A stretch of 17,637 bases of DNA from Acidobacteriota bacterium (GTDB lineage Bacteria; Acidobacteriota; Polarisedimenticolia; Gp22-AA2), in contig JACOUZ010000011.1 of assembly GCA_016177515.1 (NCBI GenBank), positions 1 through 17,637 on the forward strand, read 5' to 3'. Position 1 is the stretch's first letter. Every line of letters begins with the position of its first letter. Made by a program: the position numbers and the translations under genes. The notes beneath the pieces are model-generated. The model saw only the letters and a list, made by a program, of their open reading frames with translations, ran no database searches and had not been told where the DNA came from. Below are positions 1-7,561 of this stretch, in pieces.

Positions 1-186
1 CGGTATGCGGCCGCAATCCCCATGCGCCCGGGGGGTTCGGGGGGCGTGGGGCCGTCTGCTTTGTTGCCGCGCCTCGACGATGCTCCTGCATCGGACTTCG
101 TCGCGGCGCCTCGCATCCGGCCCCACGGCGTCCGGAACGCGGCCCGGCCCAATACCCGGCCAGGCTCCTTGGTGCGGCCACGCGGG

Positions 187-690
187 TCAGCGCGTCTTCG
201 TCTCGGGCGCGGCGGCGGGCGCGGCAGGGGGGTTCGACAGCAGCACGGCGGGACCATAGCGGGCGAGCATCGCCTCGTCGATCTGCATCCCGGACTTTTT
301 CTGATTCACCAGCTCCTGGACGTACATCTTCATGTCGCGCGACCCGGGGGTCCGGGTGCAGGTGCAGACGTTCAGGGGATCGTTGCACGAACAAATGCAG
401 CGGTAGCGCTCGGCGACGATGCTGGCCTCCGGCGACAGTCGCACCGGGACCGGAGCCGCGATCGGGGTCCCGGCGATCGGGGTCGCCTGCTCCTGCGCCG
501 GCGCCGGCCCGCCGGCGGCGGGCGCCGGCTCCGGGGACGAAGCGGCGGGGTGGCTGCGGCGGTAGAGGGCGAACGACACCAGTCCTATCAGGATCACCGC
601 CCCCGCCACGGCCACGAGGCTGATCAGACGCGGCTGGTCCGGGGGCGGCGCCCCGGTCCCCGCCCGATCCGTCTCCTCCGTTCCCTCCAT
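187..690 (-). CDS. N-anchored CcmH-like cysteine-rich protein
   Basis: The 167-aa product has one N-terminal membrane segment (about residues 24-42), a Pro/Ala-rich linker (about 48-85) and a C-terminal domain at about 90-152. That domain resembles the CcmH/NrfF family: an RYRCICSC cysteine cluster, then a basic helix and the ending MLARYGPAVLL, like the conserved ARYG-xx-VL of CcmH. CcmH proteins are periplasmic thiol-redox partners that reduce apocytochrome c before haem attachment. Here five cysteines (C98, C100, C102, C109, C111) replace the usual single CxxC pair, and the membrane anchor is N-terminal rather than C-terminal. The ATG at 690 is chosen because GGGAGG lies 7-8 nt upstream; a start 14 codons earlier has no such site. 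No other cytochrome c maturation gene is visible. The family link is by motif only; redox or metal binding is inference. Confidence 0.75.
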   Translation of the reverse strand: MEGTEETDRAGTGAPPPDQPRLISLVAVAGAVILIGLVSFALYRRSHPAASSPEPAPAAGGPAPAQEQATPIAGTPIAAPVPVRLSPEASIVAERYRCICSCNDPLNVCTCTRTPGSRDMKMYVQELVNQKKSGMQIDEAMLARYGPAVLLSNPPAAPAAAPETKTR

Positions 691-710
691 CGCGTCCTCC
701 CGCCAAAGCC

Positions 711-1994
711 GTGCATTATAGTGGAGGCGCACCTCTGAAGGCCAGCCGGATCGAGATCGCCGCCTGGTGCCTGTACGATTTCGCCGATTCCTCGTTCACC
801 ACCCTCATCGTCACGGTCGCCTACGGCCTCTACTTCCGCACCGTGGTGGCGGGACACCTGGGCCCGGGAGCCGATTTCTACTGGGGCGCCTCCGTATCCA
901 TCTCGATGGTCGTGGTGGCCCTTACTTCGCCAATCCTCGGCGCCATGGCGGACGCCTCCGGACGCAAGAAGCTCCTGCTCGGGATCTTCGCGGGGACCTG
1001 CATCGTTTTCACCGCGCTGCTCGTCACGGTGGGGCGGGGCGAAATCGTCCTGGGCATGGTGTTCTTCATCCTGGCGAACGCCGGCTTCGAAGGGGCGCAC
1101 GTCTTCTACAACGGCTTCCTCCCCGAGATCGCCGGCGACGCGGAGATGGGGCGCATCTCCGGGTACGGCTGGGCGATCGGGTACCTCGGCGGCCTGGCGG
1201 CGCTCCTTCTGGCCTACCCCTTCACCCGCGCCGGACTGGAGGCGGGGGCGGATCGGTTTCGCCTCTCCTTCGTCGTCGTGGCCCTGTTCCACCTGCTCTT
1301 CACGCTGCCGATCCTGGCGCTCCTCAGGGAGCGCGCCCCGCGGCGGAACGAGCCGCTCGTCGCCCTGGCGCGGGACGGGGCGCGCCGCCTGCGCGACACC
1401 TGCCGCCACGTGCGCGGCCTGCGCGACCTGTTCCGCTTCCTGCTGGCGTTTCTGGTCTACAACGACGCGGTGACCACGGTCATCGCCTTCTCGGCCATCT
1501 ACGCCATGCACGTCATCGGCTTCACCGTGCATCAGGTGATGCTGCTGTTCATCGTGACCCAGCTCACCGCCTTCGCCGGCTCCTTCGCCGCCGGGTACCT
1601 GGTGGACCGCTGGGGGGCCAAGCCGACGATCCTGGCCACGCTCGTCCTGTGGTGCGTGACCATCGCGGGGGCCTACGCCGCCCGCGGCGTGCCCCAGTTC
1701 TTCGCCGTCGGCATCCTGGCGTCTATCGGGATGGGCTCGACCCAGACCGCCAGCCGGAGCCTGATGGGTCTCCTGATTCCCCCGGGCCGGAACGCCGAGT
1801 TCTTCGGCTTCTACGCCCTGACCGGCAAGGTGTCCGCCGTCGTCGGCCCCCTGCTCTACGGCTTCATCGCCTCCGCCTTCGGCAGCGAGAGACCGGCCGT
1901 CCTGTCGCTCGGCGCCATCGTTCTGGCCGGACTGGCGCTGATGCTCGGGGTCGACGTCGATCGCGGCCGCCGGGCCGCGCGGAGAGCTCCCTAG
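711..1994 (+). CDS. MFS transporter, UMF1/Atg22-like family
   Basis: This is a full-length (about 427 aa) twelve-helix major facilitator superfamily permease. The N-terminal signature AAWCLYDFADSSF, the loop GAMADASGRKK after helix 2 and the central YGWAIGYLGG motif are typical of the UMF1 group, related to yeast Atg22 vacuolar amino-acid exporters. A second-half loop, AGYLVDRWGAKP, is the repeat of the first-half cytoplasmic loop. It acts in the inner membrane; the substrate cannot be read from sequence, though amino-acid or small-metabolite efflux is plausible from the family. The start is uncertain. GTG at 711 is the first conventional codon, but GGAGG (723-727) sits 7 nt before a CTG at 735 that would give an N-terminus closer to the family. 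The gene is divergent from the CcmH-like gene with 20 nt between them. Confidence 0.85.
   Translation: MHYSGGAPLKASRIEIAAWCLYDFADSSFTTLIVTVAYGLYFRTVVAGHLGPGADFYWGASVSISMVVVALTSPILGAMADASGRKKLLLGIFAGTCIVFTALLVTVGRGEIVLGMVFFILANAGFEGAHVFYNGFLPEIAGDAEMGRISGYGWAIGYLGGLAALLLAYPFTRAGLEAGADRFRLSFVVVALFHLLFTLPILALLRERAPRRNEPLVALARDGARRLRDTCRHVRGLRDLFRFLLAFLVYNDAVTTVIAFSAIYAMHVIGFTVHQVMLLFIVTQLTAFAGSFAAGYLVDRWGAKPTILATLVLWCVTIAGAYAARGVPQFFAVGILASIGMGSTQTASRSLMGLLIPPGRNAEFFGFYALTGKVSAVVGPLLYGFIASAFGSERPAVLSLGAIVLAGLALMLGVDVDRGRRAARRAP
714..721. promoter_or_regulatory. Overlapping divergent -10 elements
   Basis: The bases ATTATAGT read as a perfect TATAAT on the minus strand (714-719) and as TATAGT on the plus strand (716-721), sharing a self-complementary TATA core. 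The minus element would start transcription about 16 nt before the CcmH-like gene start at 690. The plus element would start near 728, just before the MFS coding region. No good -35 box is visible for either direction, so strength is uncertain. Confidence 0.5.
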
Positions 1995-2022
1995 CCGGGC
2001 CGGCGGTCCGGGAACCGCCGGG

Positions 2023-2051
2023 TTGCGGGGTGCGGCGCGACCGCCTATGAT
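2023..2051 (+). promoter_or_regulatory. Sigma70-type promoter for yqeY
   Basis: TTGCGG at 2023-2028 is followed after 17 nt by TATGAT at 2046-2051. The predicted start near 2058 gives a leader of about 43 nt before the ATG at 2101. The -10 matches consensus at five of six positions; the -35 matches only in its TTG. Confidence 0.5.
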
Positions 2052-2100
2052 GCGGAAAGCGCCGGGATCTGGCTCATCGCGGGCGCCTGCGGAGGGGTTC

Positions 2101-2538
2101 ATGATCGACAGGCTGAAGGCGGACCTGACCGAGGCGATCCGCCGGAAGGACACGATCGCCATGTCCACCCTGCGCATGCTCATTTCACAGGCGCAGTACG
2201 CGCGCATCGAGGCCAGGCGCGATCTGACCGACGACGACTACCTGACGGTCTTGCAGCGCGGCGTGAAGACGCGGCGCGAGGCGATCGAGCAGTACGACAA
2301 GGGTGGCCGCAAGGACCTGGCGGACAAGGAGAGGGCCGAGATCGCGATCATCGAGCGCTACCTGCCGGCCGGCATGAGCCCCGAGCAGACGGCGCAGGCG
2401 GTGGACGGCCTCCTCCAGGAGCTCGGCATCACCGCGAAGAAGGACATGGGCCGCGCCATGAAGGAGTTCATGGCCCGCTACCGCGGACGGGTCGACGGCA
2501 AGGCCGTCAACGCCCTCATCGCGTCGCGTCTGAAGTGA
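2101..2538 (+). CDS. yqeY: GatB/YqeY domain protein
   Basis: The 145-aa protein matches the usual length (about 148 aa) and pattern of the YqeY family throughout. It begins MIDRLKADLTEAIRRKD, has the conserved STLRMLISQAQ helix, then KTRREAIEQYDKGGRKDLADKE, IIERYLPAGMS, and ends with DMGRAMKEFM and the VNALIASRLK tail. YqeY resembles the C-terminal tail domain of GatB, the tRNA-dependent amidotransferase subunit that helps bind tRNA; the role of the stand-alone protein is not firmly known and may involve tRNA. It is cytosolic. The ATG at 2101 has GGAGG 5-6 nt upstream, whereas the reading frame upstream (from 2023) lies over the promoter. The membrane-protein gene begins only 7 nt after its stop, so the two are probably cotranscribed. 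Confidence 0.92.
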   Translation: MIDRLKADLTEAIRRKDTIAMSTLRMLISQAQYARIEARRDLTDDDYLTVLQRGVKTRREAIEQYDKGGRKDLADKERAEIAIIERYLPAGMSPEQTAQAVDGLLQELGITAKKDMGRAMKEFMARYRGRVDGKAVNALIASRLK

Positions 2539-2545
2539 GCCTTTC

Positions 2546-4474
2546 GTGAACCGGCGCGGCGAGGCGGCCGCTCTCACGGTCCTGGCCCTGCTCCTCATCG
2601 CCCTCAACCTCACGCCGATCACCAACAACGACCTCTTCCTGCACCTCAAGACGGGCCAGGTGGTCCTCGAGACCCGCACCGTCCCCCGGACCGACGACTA
2701 CTCGGCCCTGGCGCGCGGGCGCCCGTACGTGGCGCACGAGTGGCTGGCGGCCGTGCTCTTCCGGCTGGTCCAGGCAGGCCTCGGGTTCAACGGGCTCATC
2801 CTGATGAAGGTGTGCGTGGCGCTCGGCGTGGCGGGCCTGCTCTACGCCGCGGCGCGCCGCCGCGGCGCCTCGCCGGCGGCCGGCGTCTCCTGCCTCGCCT
2901 TTGTCATGATCCTGGCCGCCTCGCGCTTCATGGAGCGGCCCCACATCTTCACGTATTTGATGACGGCGGCCTTCCTCTGGCTCCTGGCCCGAAGGCGCGC
3001 CGGCTTGCCGGCGCCACTGCGGGCCTTCGTCCCCCTGCAGATCCTCTGGGCCAACCTGCACGGCGGCTTCGTCCTGGGGCCGGCGATCGTGCTCGCTTCC
3101 GCCCTCGCCGCGGCCCTCGATGGCGCCCTGGGCCTCCCGCCGGCGCCCGCGGCCGGAGGGGGCTCTCCCCGGCGCGAGGCGATCTCGCTGGCGCTCCTGG
3201 GCGCCGGCCTGGTCGTCGCCTCGCTTGTGAATCCTTACGGCGTGGGGCTCCTGCGCTTCCCCTTCCAGCTCACCGGCAGCGCCTTCATGGGCGAGATCTA
3301 CGAGTGGCTGCCCCCGTTCGGCAGCCCGTTCGCCTCCACCTACATGGCGCGCTACTACGTCGCCTGGATCGCATTCGGGGGAGCGTCGCTGCTGCTCCCC
3401 TTCTTCCTCCGGCGGCGCGGACGCCCCGCCCCGCCGGGCGGCAGCTTCCCCTGTATCCTCTTCATCCTGTTTCTGGCCCTGTCGCTGCGCATGAACCGGA
3501 ACGTGGCCGATTTCGCCCTGGCCACCATGCCGGGCGTGGCCGCCTCGGCCGGGGCGATGCGGGCCTGGCTGGCGGGCCGGAGCGGGGCCGCGCCCCGGCC
3601 GGTCGCCCCCCGGCGGGCCGCTCCCCTCGCCTGGATCGCCGCGATCCTCGCGGGCCTTGCCGTCTGGTTCGCCGTCCATGGGTACGCCTACAGCCCCTCG
3701 AACCGCAGAAGACCGGGCCTGGGGCTCGGACGCAACATCCCGGTGGGCGCAGCCGACTACCTCGAGTCGATCGGCATGCGCGGCGCCGTCTTCAACACCT
3801 ATGCGGCGGGGGCCTACCTGGTGTACCGGCTCTACCCGGCGGTGCGCGTGGGGATGGACTCGCGCAACGACGTCTACGGCGAGAATCTGTATCGCCAGTA
3901 CACCCGCGCGCTCGCCGATTCGGACGCCCTCGAGGGGCTGCTCGGGCGCCTCGACGCCGGGGCCATCCTCCTCGAGTGGCCCAACCAGGGGATGATGACG
4001 GCGGCGGCCGCGGTGCACCGTCTGCGGGACTGGACGCCGGTCTATTTCGACGACGTGGCGGTGATCTACCTCGAGGCGGGCGGCCCGTGGGCGCAGGCGG
4101 CGGCGCGCGACGGGCATGCCCTGCTCGACCCCGCGCTCTATCGCGGCGGCACGATCAGGCGCGAGGAGGCGGCGCCGGCGCTCCGGGAGGCGGATCGGGC
4201 GCTCGGCCGGCGGCGGTCGTACATCGCGCGGGTCATGCGCATCGACGCACTTCTGGGCCTGGGACGGGACGACGAGGCGCTGGCGGAGGAACGCCGCATC
4301 CTGGCCGAAGACCCGCAGTTGTTCCACATCTACACGCACCTCGGCTGGATCCGCCTGGCGCGCGGCGAGCGGGCGGAGGCGGCGGCACGATTCCGGCGCG
4401 CGCTTCGCGACCAGCCCGGGTCGCAGGTGGCCCTGCAGGGCCTCGCCCTCGCCCAGGGCGTCGCGGGGCGTTGA
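2546..4474 (+). CDS. GT-C-like multi-pass membrane protein with TPR tail
   Basis: This 642-aa protein has about nine hydrophobic segments between residues 7 and 380, including 7-24, 82-103, 113-126, 134-149, 162-191, 212-229, 270-290, 300-315 and 360-379. The first outer loop holds NDLFLHLKTGQ and VPRTDDYSALARG, followed by HEWLAAVLF; RPHIFTYL and NLHGGF lie further on. The acidic first loop and overall layout resemble GT-C glycosyltransferases that use lipid-linked sugars, but I see no certain catalytic assignment. Residues 380-510 form a soluble part with FNTYAAGAYLVYRLYP and GMDSRNDVYGE, a pattern recurring in related uncharacterised membrane proteins. Residues 545-640 look like two TPR units (RDDEALAEERRILAEDP; GERAEAAARFRRAL). 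The start is GTG, 7 nt after the yqeY stop. Function is unknown; envelope glycan assembly is a guess. Confidence 0.75.
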   Translation: MNRRGEAAALTVLALLLIALNLTPITNNDLFLHLKTGQVVLETRTVPRTDDYSALARGRPYVAHEWLAAVLFRLVQAGLGFNGLILMKVCVALGVAGLLYAAARRRGASPAAGVSCLAFVMILAASRFMERPHIFTYLMTAAFLWLLARRRAGLPAPLRAFVPLQILWANLHGGFVLGPAIVLASALAAALDGALGLPPAPAAGGGSPRREAISLALLGAGLVVASLVNPYGVGLLRFPFQLTGSAFMGEIYEWLPPFGSPFASTYMARYYVAWIAFGGASLLLPFFLRRRGRPAPPGGSFPCILFILFLALSLRMNRNVADFALATMPGVAASAGAMRAWLAGRSGAAPRPVAPRRAAPLAWIAAILAGLAVWFAVHGYAYSPSNRRRPGLGLGRNIPVGAADYLESIGMRGAVFNTYAAGAYLVYRLYPAVRVGMDSRNDVYGENLYRQYTRALADSDALEGLLGRLDAGAILLEWPNQGMMTAAAAVHRLRDWTPVYFDDVAVIYLEAGGPWAQAAARDGHALLDPALYRGGTIRREEAAPALREADRALGRRRSYIARVMRIDALLGLGRDDEALAEERRILAEDPQLFHIYTHLGWIRLARGERAEAAARFRRALRDQPGSQVALQGLALAQGVAGR

Positions 4475-4505
4475 GGGGCGACGTGCCCTTGGGGGGCAGG
4501 AAGGT

Positions 4506-5984
4506 TCAGCGCCCCGCCGGGGGGGCCGCTCCGCCCCCCTCCAGGGCGGACTGGACGGGGCGGACGGTGACCGGCCCCAGGGTCTCGAGGTCCTTCCGGA
4601 TCGACTGGGCCGGACCGACTACGACGATCGCCAGATCGTCCATCGGCAGGCGGCGGGCGGCGGCGTGCTTGACCGCGTCGGCGCCGGCGGACCGCACGCG
4701 TTTCTGGTACTGGTTGATGTAGTCCGGCTCGAGCCCGTAGAGGTCGACGCTCAGGATCTCGGCCGCCAGGTCCTCCGGGCTTTCGACGCGCAGCGGATAG
4801 AGGCCGGCCAGGAAGCTGCGTGCCTTGTCGAGGTCCTCCGGCGGGAGATCCCCGCCGCGCAGGCGGCGCACCTGGTCCAGGGCGACCTGGATCGTCTCGA
4901 GGACGCTGGCGTTCTTGGAGAACGTCGAGACGAAGATGCTCCCCGAGCTCCGCAGCGTCTCGACGCGGCTGGAAATGGAATAGGTCAGGCCGCGCTTGAC
5001 GCGCACCTCGTTCACCAGCCACGAGGTGAAGCCGCCCCCCAGGACCGTGTTGCCGACGACCAGCGGGAAATAATCGGGGTCGGCCCGGCGGACGCCGATG
5101 TTGCCGAAGCGGATCTGGCTTTGCGTGGCGTCCGGCTTGTCCACCAGGAGCACCTTGCGGCCCCGCACCGGGGCGGCCTCGGCGATCTCCGGGGCCGCCA
5201 GAGTCCGCCGCTTCCAGGCCGAGAAGTAACGCTGCGCGCTTCTGGCCGCCTGCGGCGCGTCGACGTCGCCGACGATGGCGAGGACGGCGTTGTTCGGGAC
5301 ATAGCGCGATCCGTAGAAGGAGAGGGCGTCGCTCCGTGTGATCGCCTGGACGGATCGTTCCGTGCCGTCCACCGGGCGGCCGTACGGGTGGGCGCCGTAC
5401 AGCCAGGCGGCGAAAGCCTTCTGCGCCACGCGCGCCGGGTCGTCGAGGGCGTCGACGATGTCGGCCAGCGCCAGGCGCTTCTCCTTCTCGAAATCCTCGG
5501 GCCGGAAGGCGGGATTCTGGACCAGGTCGGACAGGAGATTGAATCCGATTTCCATGTCCCGCGTCGCGAACTCGCCCCAGGCGTAGGAGGCGTCCGGGCC
5601 GGCGGCCGTGTCGATCGTGCCGCCGACGAATTCGACCTCCTCGAAGTACTGGCCGGCGGGGCGCGTCTTCGTCCCCCTCTTCAGCAGCCGCGCCACGAGC
5701 GCCGCCGTGCCTTCCCTGCCGGCGGGGTCGGACGCCGAGCCGGCCTTCACCATCAGGCGGAACTGCACCAGCGGGATGCTGCGGCGCTCCAGGACCAGCA
5801 CCGTCAGGCCGTTCTTCAGGACGGTGCGCGCCGGAGCCGGCACCTGGAAGCCGGCGGTCCCCGCGGGGGCGGCCGGCTTCGGGGATGCCGGTGGCGCGGC
5901 CTCGGCGGCGTCGACCAGGCACGAAGCAGCCGCCAGGGCGAGCAGGATCCGGGAGCCACGGACCCGGCGGACGGGCGCGCTCAT
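4506..5984 (-). CDS. M16 peptidase family, zinc-site-deficient partner subunit
   Basis: The 492-aa exported M16B (insulinase-type) protein has an N-terminal signal region (about residues 1-30) and two halves of the M16 fold. At the zinc-site position the sequence is GREGTAALVARLL, so HxxEH is replaced by A95, A98 and R99 and it should not bind catalytic zinc. It keeps the C-terminal-half R/Y motif, RVKRGLTYS (R331, Y335), which in heterodimeric M16B enzymes is supplied by the non-zinc subunit. YVPNNAVLAIVGD is a typical family segment. Its ATG overlaps the stop of the upstream zinc-bearing gene by 4 nt (ATGA at 5981-5984), so the two are translationally coupled. It probably forms a periplasmic peptidase with that protein, degrading peptides or processing secreted proteins. 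The substrate is unknown. Confidence 0.9.
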   Translation of the reverse strand: MSAPVRRVRGSRILLALAAASCLVDAAEAAPPASPKPAAPAGTAGFQVPAPARTVLKNGLTVLVLERRSIPLVQFRLMVKAGSASDPAGREGTAALVARLLKRGTKTRPAGQYFEEVEFVGGTIDTAAGPDASYAWGEFATRDMEIGFNLLSDLVQNPAFRPEDFEKEKRLALADIVDALDDPARVAQKAFAAWLYGAHPYGRPVDGTERSVQAITRSDALSFYGSRYVPNNAVLAIVGDVDAPQAARSAQRYFSAWKRRTLAAPEIAEAAPVRGRKVLLVDKPDATQSQIRFGNIGVRRADPDYFPLVVGNTVLGGGFTSWLVNEVRVKRGLTYSISSRVETLRSSGSIFVSTFSKNASVLETIQVALDQVRRLRGGDLPPEDLDKARSFLAGLYPLRVESPEDLAAEILSVDLYGLEPDYINQYQKRVRSAGADAVKHAAARRLPMDDLAIVVVGPAQSIRKDLETLGPVTVRPVQSALEGGGAAPPAGR

Positions 5985-7327
5985 GGCCTGGCCTCCCCGC
6001 CGGACTCCTCCGGCACGACGGTCACGACCGTGCGATTGTCGGGCCGCAGGTGGCGCGCGGCGGCGTTCATGACGCCGGGGGCGGTCACCGCATCGTAGCT
6101 CTTCAGGATGGTGAACAGCCGCGTGTGCGATCCGAAATACGTCTCGAACAGGCCGAGCTGCTCCGCCTTGCCGGCGTTGGTCTTGAGGGCCTTGACCTGG
6201 GACGTCGTGCGGACGTTCTTGGCCTTCTGCAGCTCGGAGGCCCCCACCTCCTGCCGTCCGGCGAGATCGATCTCGGCGCTCAGCGCCGCCTCCAGCGCCT
6301 CCGGCGCCACGCCGGGCTTGGCTTCCGCGTAGACGACGAAAAGCGCCGGGTCGATCCGCCAGATGTTCTCGACCTCGACCCGCGTCGCCAGCTCCTTCTC
6401 GTACACCAGGCGCCTGACCAGGCGCGACGACTCTCCCTCGCCCAGGACGATCTGCAAAAGGTCGAGGGCGAAGAGATCCTCGGACGAGGCGGCCGGGACG
6501 TGGTAGGCGAAGGCGACGGCCGGGAGCTGCGTCGCGCGCTTGAGCAGGGCGCGGCGCTCTCCTTTCTGCTCCGGCTCGTTCCGCACCGGGGGCGGTGCCC
6601 CCGGCTGCGCCGGGATCGAGCCGTACGCCTTGCTGATCCATCCGATGGCCCGGTCCGGCTTGAAATCGCCCACCAGGATGACGGTGGCGTTGTTCGGGGC
6701 GTAGTGCACCCGGAAGTATTCCTCGCAGTCCTTGACCGTGATGGCGTCGAGGTCCTGCATCCAGCCGACCACCGGCCACTGGTAAGGGTGCGCCAGGTAG
6801 GCGGTCCCCTCGAGGAGCTCCCACAGGGACCCTTCGACGTCATTGTCGGTGCGCAGGCGGCGCTCCTCCTTCACCACGTCCCTCTCCGATGCGAGGCTCT
6901 CCTCGGTGACGGCGAGCCCGGCCATCCGGTCGGCCTCCAGTTCGACCACCATGTCGAGCGTCTCCGAGGGGAAACTCTCGTAGTACACCGTGATGTCGTT
7001 GGTGGTGAAGGCGTTCGACACCCCGCCCTTCGACTCGAGCATGCGATCGAACACCCCGGGGCCGAATTTCTTCGTGCCGTTGAACATCATGTGCTCGAAC
7101 AGGTGCGAGATTCCGGTCCTGCCCGAATGCTCGTTGCGCGAGCCGACGCGGAAGAAGGTGTAGTAGCTCAGCGCCGGGACCGAGTGATCCTCGAGAGCCA
7201 GGACCTTCAGTCCGTTGTCGAGACGGTACGGAATCACGTTGAAGCGGATTTCCTGGGCGGGAAGCGGCGCGGCCTGGAGGGCCGCCAGGACGGCCAGCCA
7301 TGCGGCGCAGCGAACGGATCGCGTCAT
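5981..7327 (-). CDS. M16 zinc metallopeptidase, catalytic subunit
   Basis: The 448-aa M16B metallopeptidase has an N-terminal signal peptide ending near APLPAQ. The inverted zinc motif lies in GISHLFEHMMFNGT, with the two His and catalytic Glu spaced HxxEH. The third ligand is a Glu in VVKEERR, 76 residues after the second His, the spacing expected for the family. The segment YAPNNATVILVGDF is also characteristic. It lacks the R/Y motif (the matching region reads EKELATRVEV), which the next gene provides. The product should be exported and act with that partner in the periplasm or at the outer membrane. ATG at 7327 is preferred over GTG at 7333 because GAGG sits 5 nt upstream. Transcription probably starts from the extended -10 at 7391-7399. 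Confidence 0.94.
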   Translation of the reverse strand: MTRSVRCAAWLAVLAALQAAPLPAQEIRFNVIPYRLDNGLKVLALEDHSVPALSYYTFFRVGSRNEHSGRTGISHLFEHMMFNGTKKFGPGVFDRMLESKGGVSNAFTTNDITVYYESFPSETLDMVVELEADRMAGLAVTEESLASERDVVKEERRLRTDNDVEGSLWELLEGTAYLAHPYQWPVVGWMQDLDAITVKDCEEYFRVHYAPNNATVILVGDFKPDRAIGWISKAYGSIPAQPGAPPPVRNEPEQKGERRALLKRATQLPAVAFAYHVPAASSEDLFALDLLQIVLGEGESSRLVRRLVYEKELATRVEVENIWRIDPALFVVYAEAKPGVAPEALEAALSAEIDLAGRQEVGASELQKAKNVRTTSQVKALKTNAGKAEQLGLFETYFGSHTRLFTILKSYDAVTAPGVMNAAARHLRPDNRTVVTVVPEESGGEARP

Positions 7328-7390
7328 CGGCACCTCGGGGTGTCAGGCGGCCGCCGATGATCGGCGGCGCCAACTGTTTCAGGGCGCGGG

Positions 7391-7399
7391 ATTATAGCA
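7391..7399 (-). promoter_or_regulatory. Extended -10 promoter for the M16 operon
   Basis: On the minus strand this reads TGCTATAAT, a perfect -10 hexamer with the TGn extension that can substitute for a -35 box. No convincing -35 is seen at the usual distance. The predicted start near 7384 gives a leader of about 57 nt before the ATG at 7327. Confidence 0.6.
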
Positions 7400-7426
7400 G
7401 AGCGGACCGGCGCCCACTCGCGTCCC

Positions 7427-7446
7427 CGCGTCCGCCGGCGGACGCG
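7427..7446. promoter_or_regulatory. 20-bp perfect palindrome, possible operator
   Basis: The half-site CGCGTCCGCC (7427-7436) is followed directly by its exact reverse complement (7437-7446), with no loop. It lies between the minus-strand promoter of the M16 operon and the plus-strand promoter at 7498-7526, a position suited to a dimeric regulator acting on both. Just beyond it, 7451-7457 and 7464-7470 form a second 7-bp inverted repeat with a 6-nt loop. A chance dyad in GC-rich DNA cannot be excluded. Confidence 0.4.
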
Positions 7447-7497
7447 CCCCCCGCTGCCTCCTCGCAGCGGCCGCGCGGGGTTCACGGCATCCTCCGC

Positions 7498-7526
7498 TTG
7501 CCGGTGCCGTCCGGGCCCGGTATACT
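7498..7526 (+). promoter_or_regulatory. Sigma70-type promoter for the lipoprotein gene
   Basis: TTGCCG at 7498-7503 is followed by 17 nt and TATACT at 7521-7526. The predicted start near 7533 precedes the candidate start codons at 7538 and 7562. Confidence 0.55.
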
Positions 7527-7561
7527 TCAGAAGATTGATGAGCGGGAGGCCTCTCTACAGA

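Noticed and set aside
1..186. Possible gene at the left edge, for example a minus-strand frame open from 116 to the edge
   Set aside because: Only about 38 codons are visible, with no ribosome binding site or recognisable sequence. I see nothing else supportable in this stretch.
624..2207. A 527-codon open frame on the minus strand opposite the MFS gene
   Set aside because: Its translation is Arg/Gly/Asp/His-rich low-complexity text with no family pattern, while the plus strand is a clear transporter. Long antisense frames are expected at this GC content.
4484..4498. 5-bp inverted repeat TGCCC/GGGCA between the convergent membrane-protein and M16 genes
   Set aside because: The stem is too short and lacks a T-run to be called a terminator.
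2516..4722. Long open frames of 607 and 660 codons overlapping the membrane/TPR gene
   Set aside because: Both are repetitive Arg/Gly/Pro-type translations without domains; the frame from 2546 has real membrane segments and TPR units.
5985..6824. N-terminal extension of the second M16 gene's frame up to 6824
   Set aside because: The extension overlaps the zinc-bearing M16 gene in another frame and reads as low-complexity. The ATG at 5984 begins a proper signal peptide and gives an ATGA overlap.
4116..7360. Plus-strand open frames of 660 and 491 codons opposite the M16 genes
   Set aside because: The minus strand encodes two unmistakable M16 proteins; the opposite frames show no recognisable motif.
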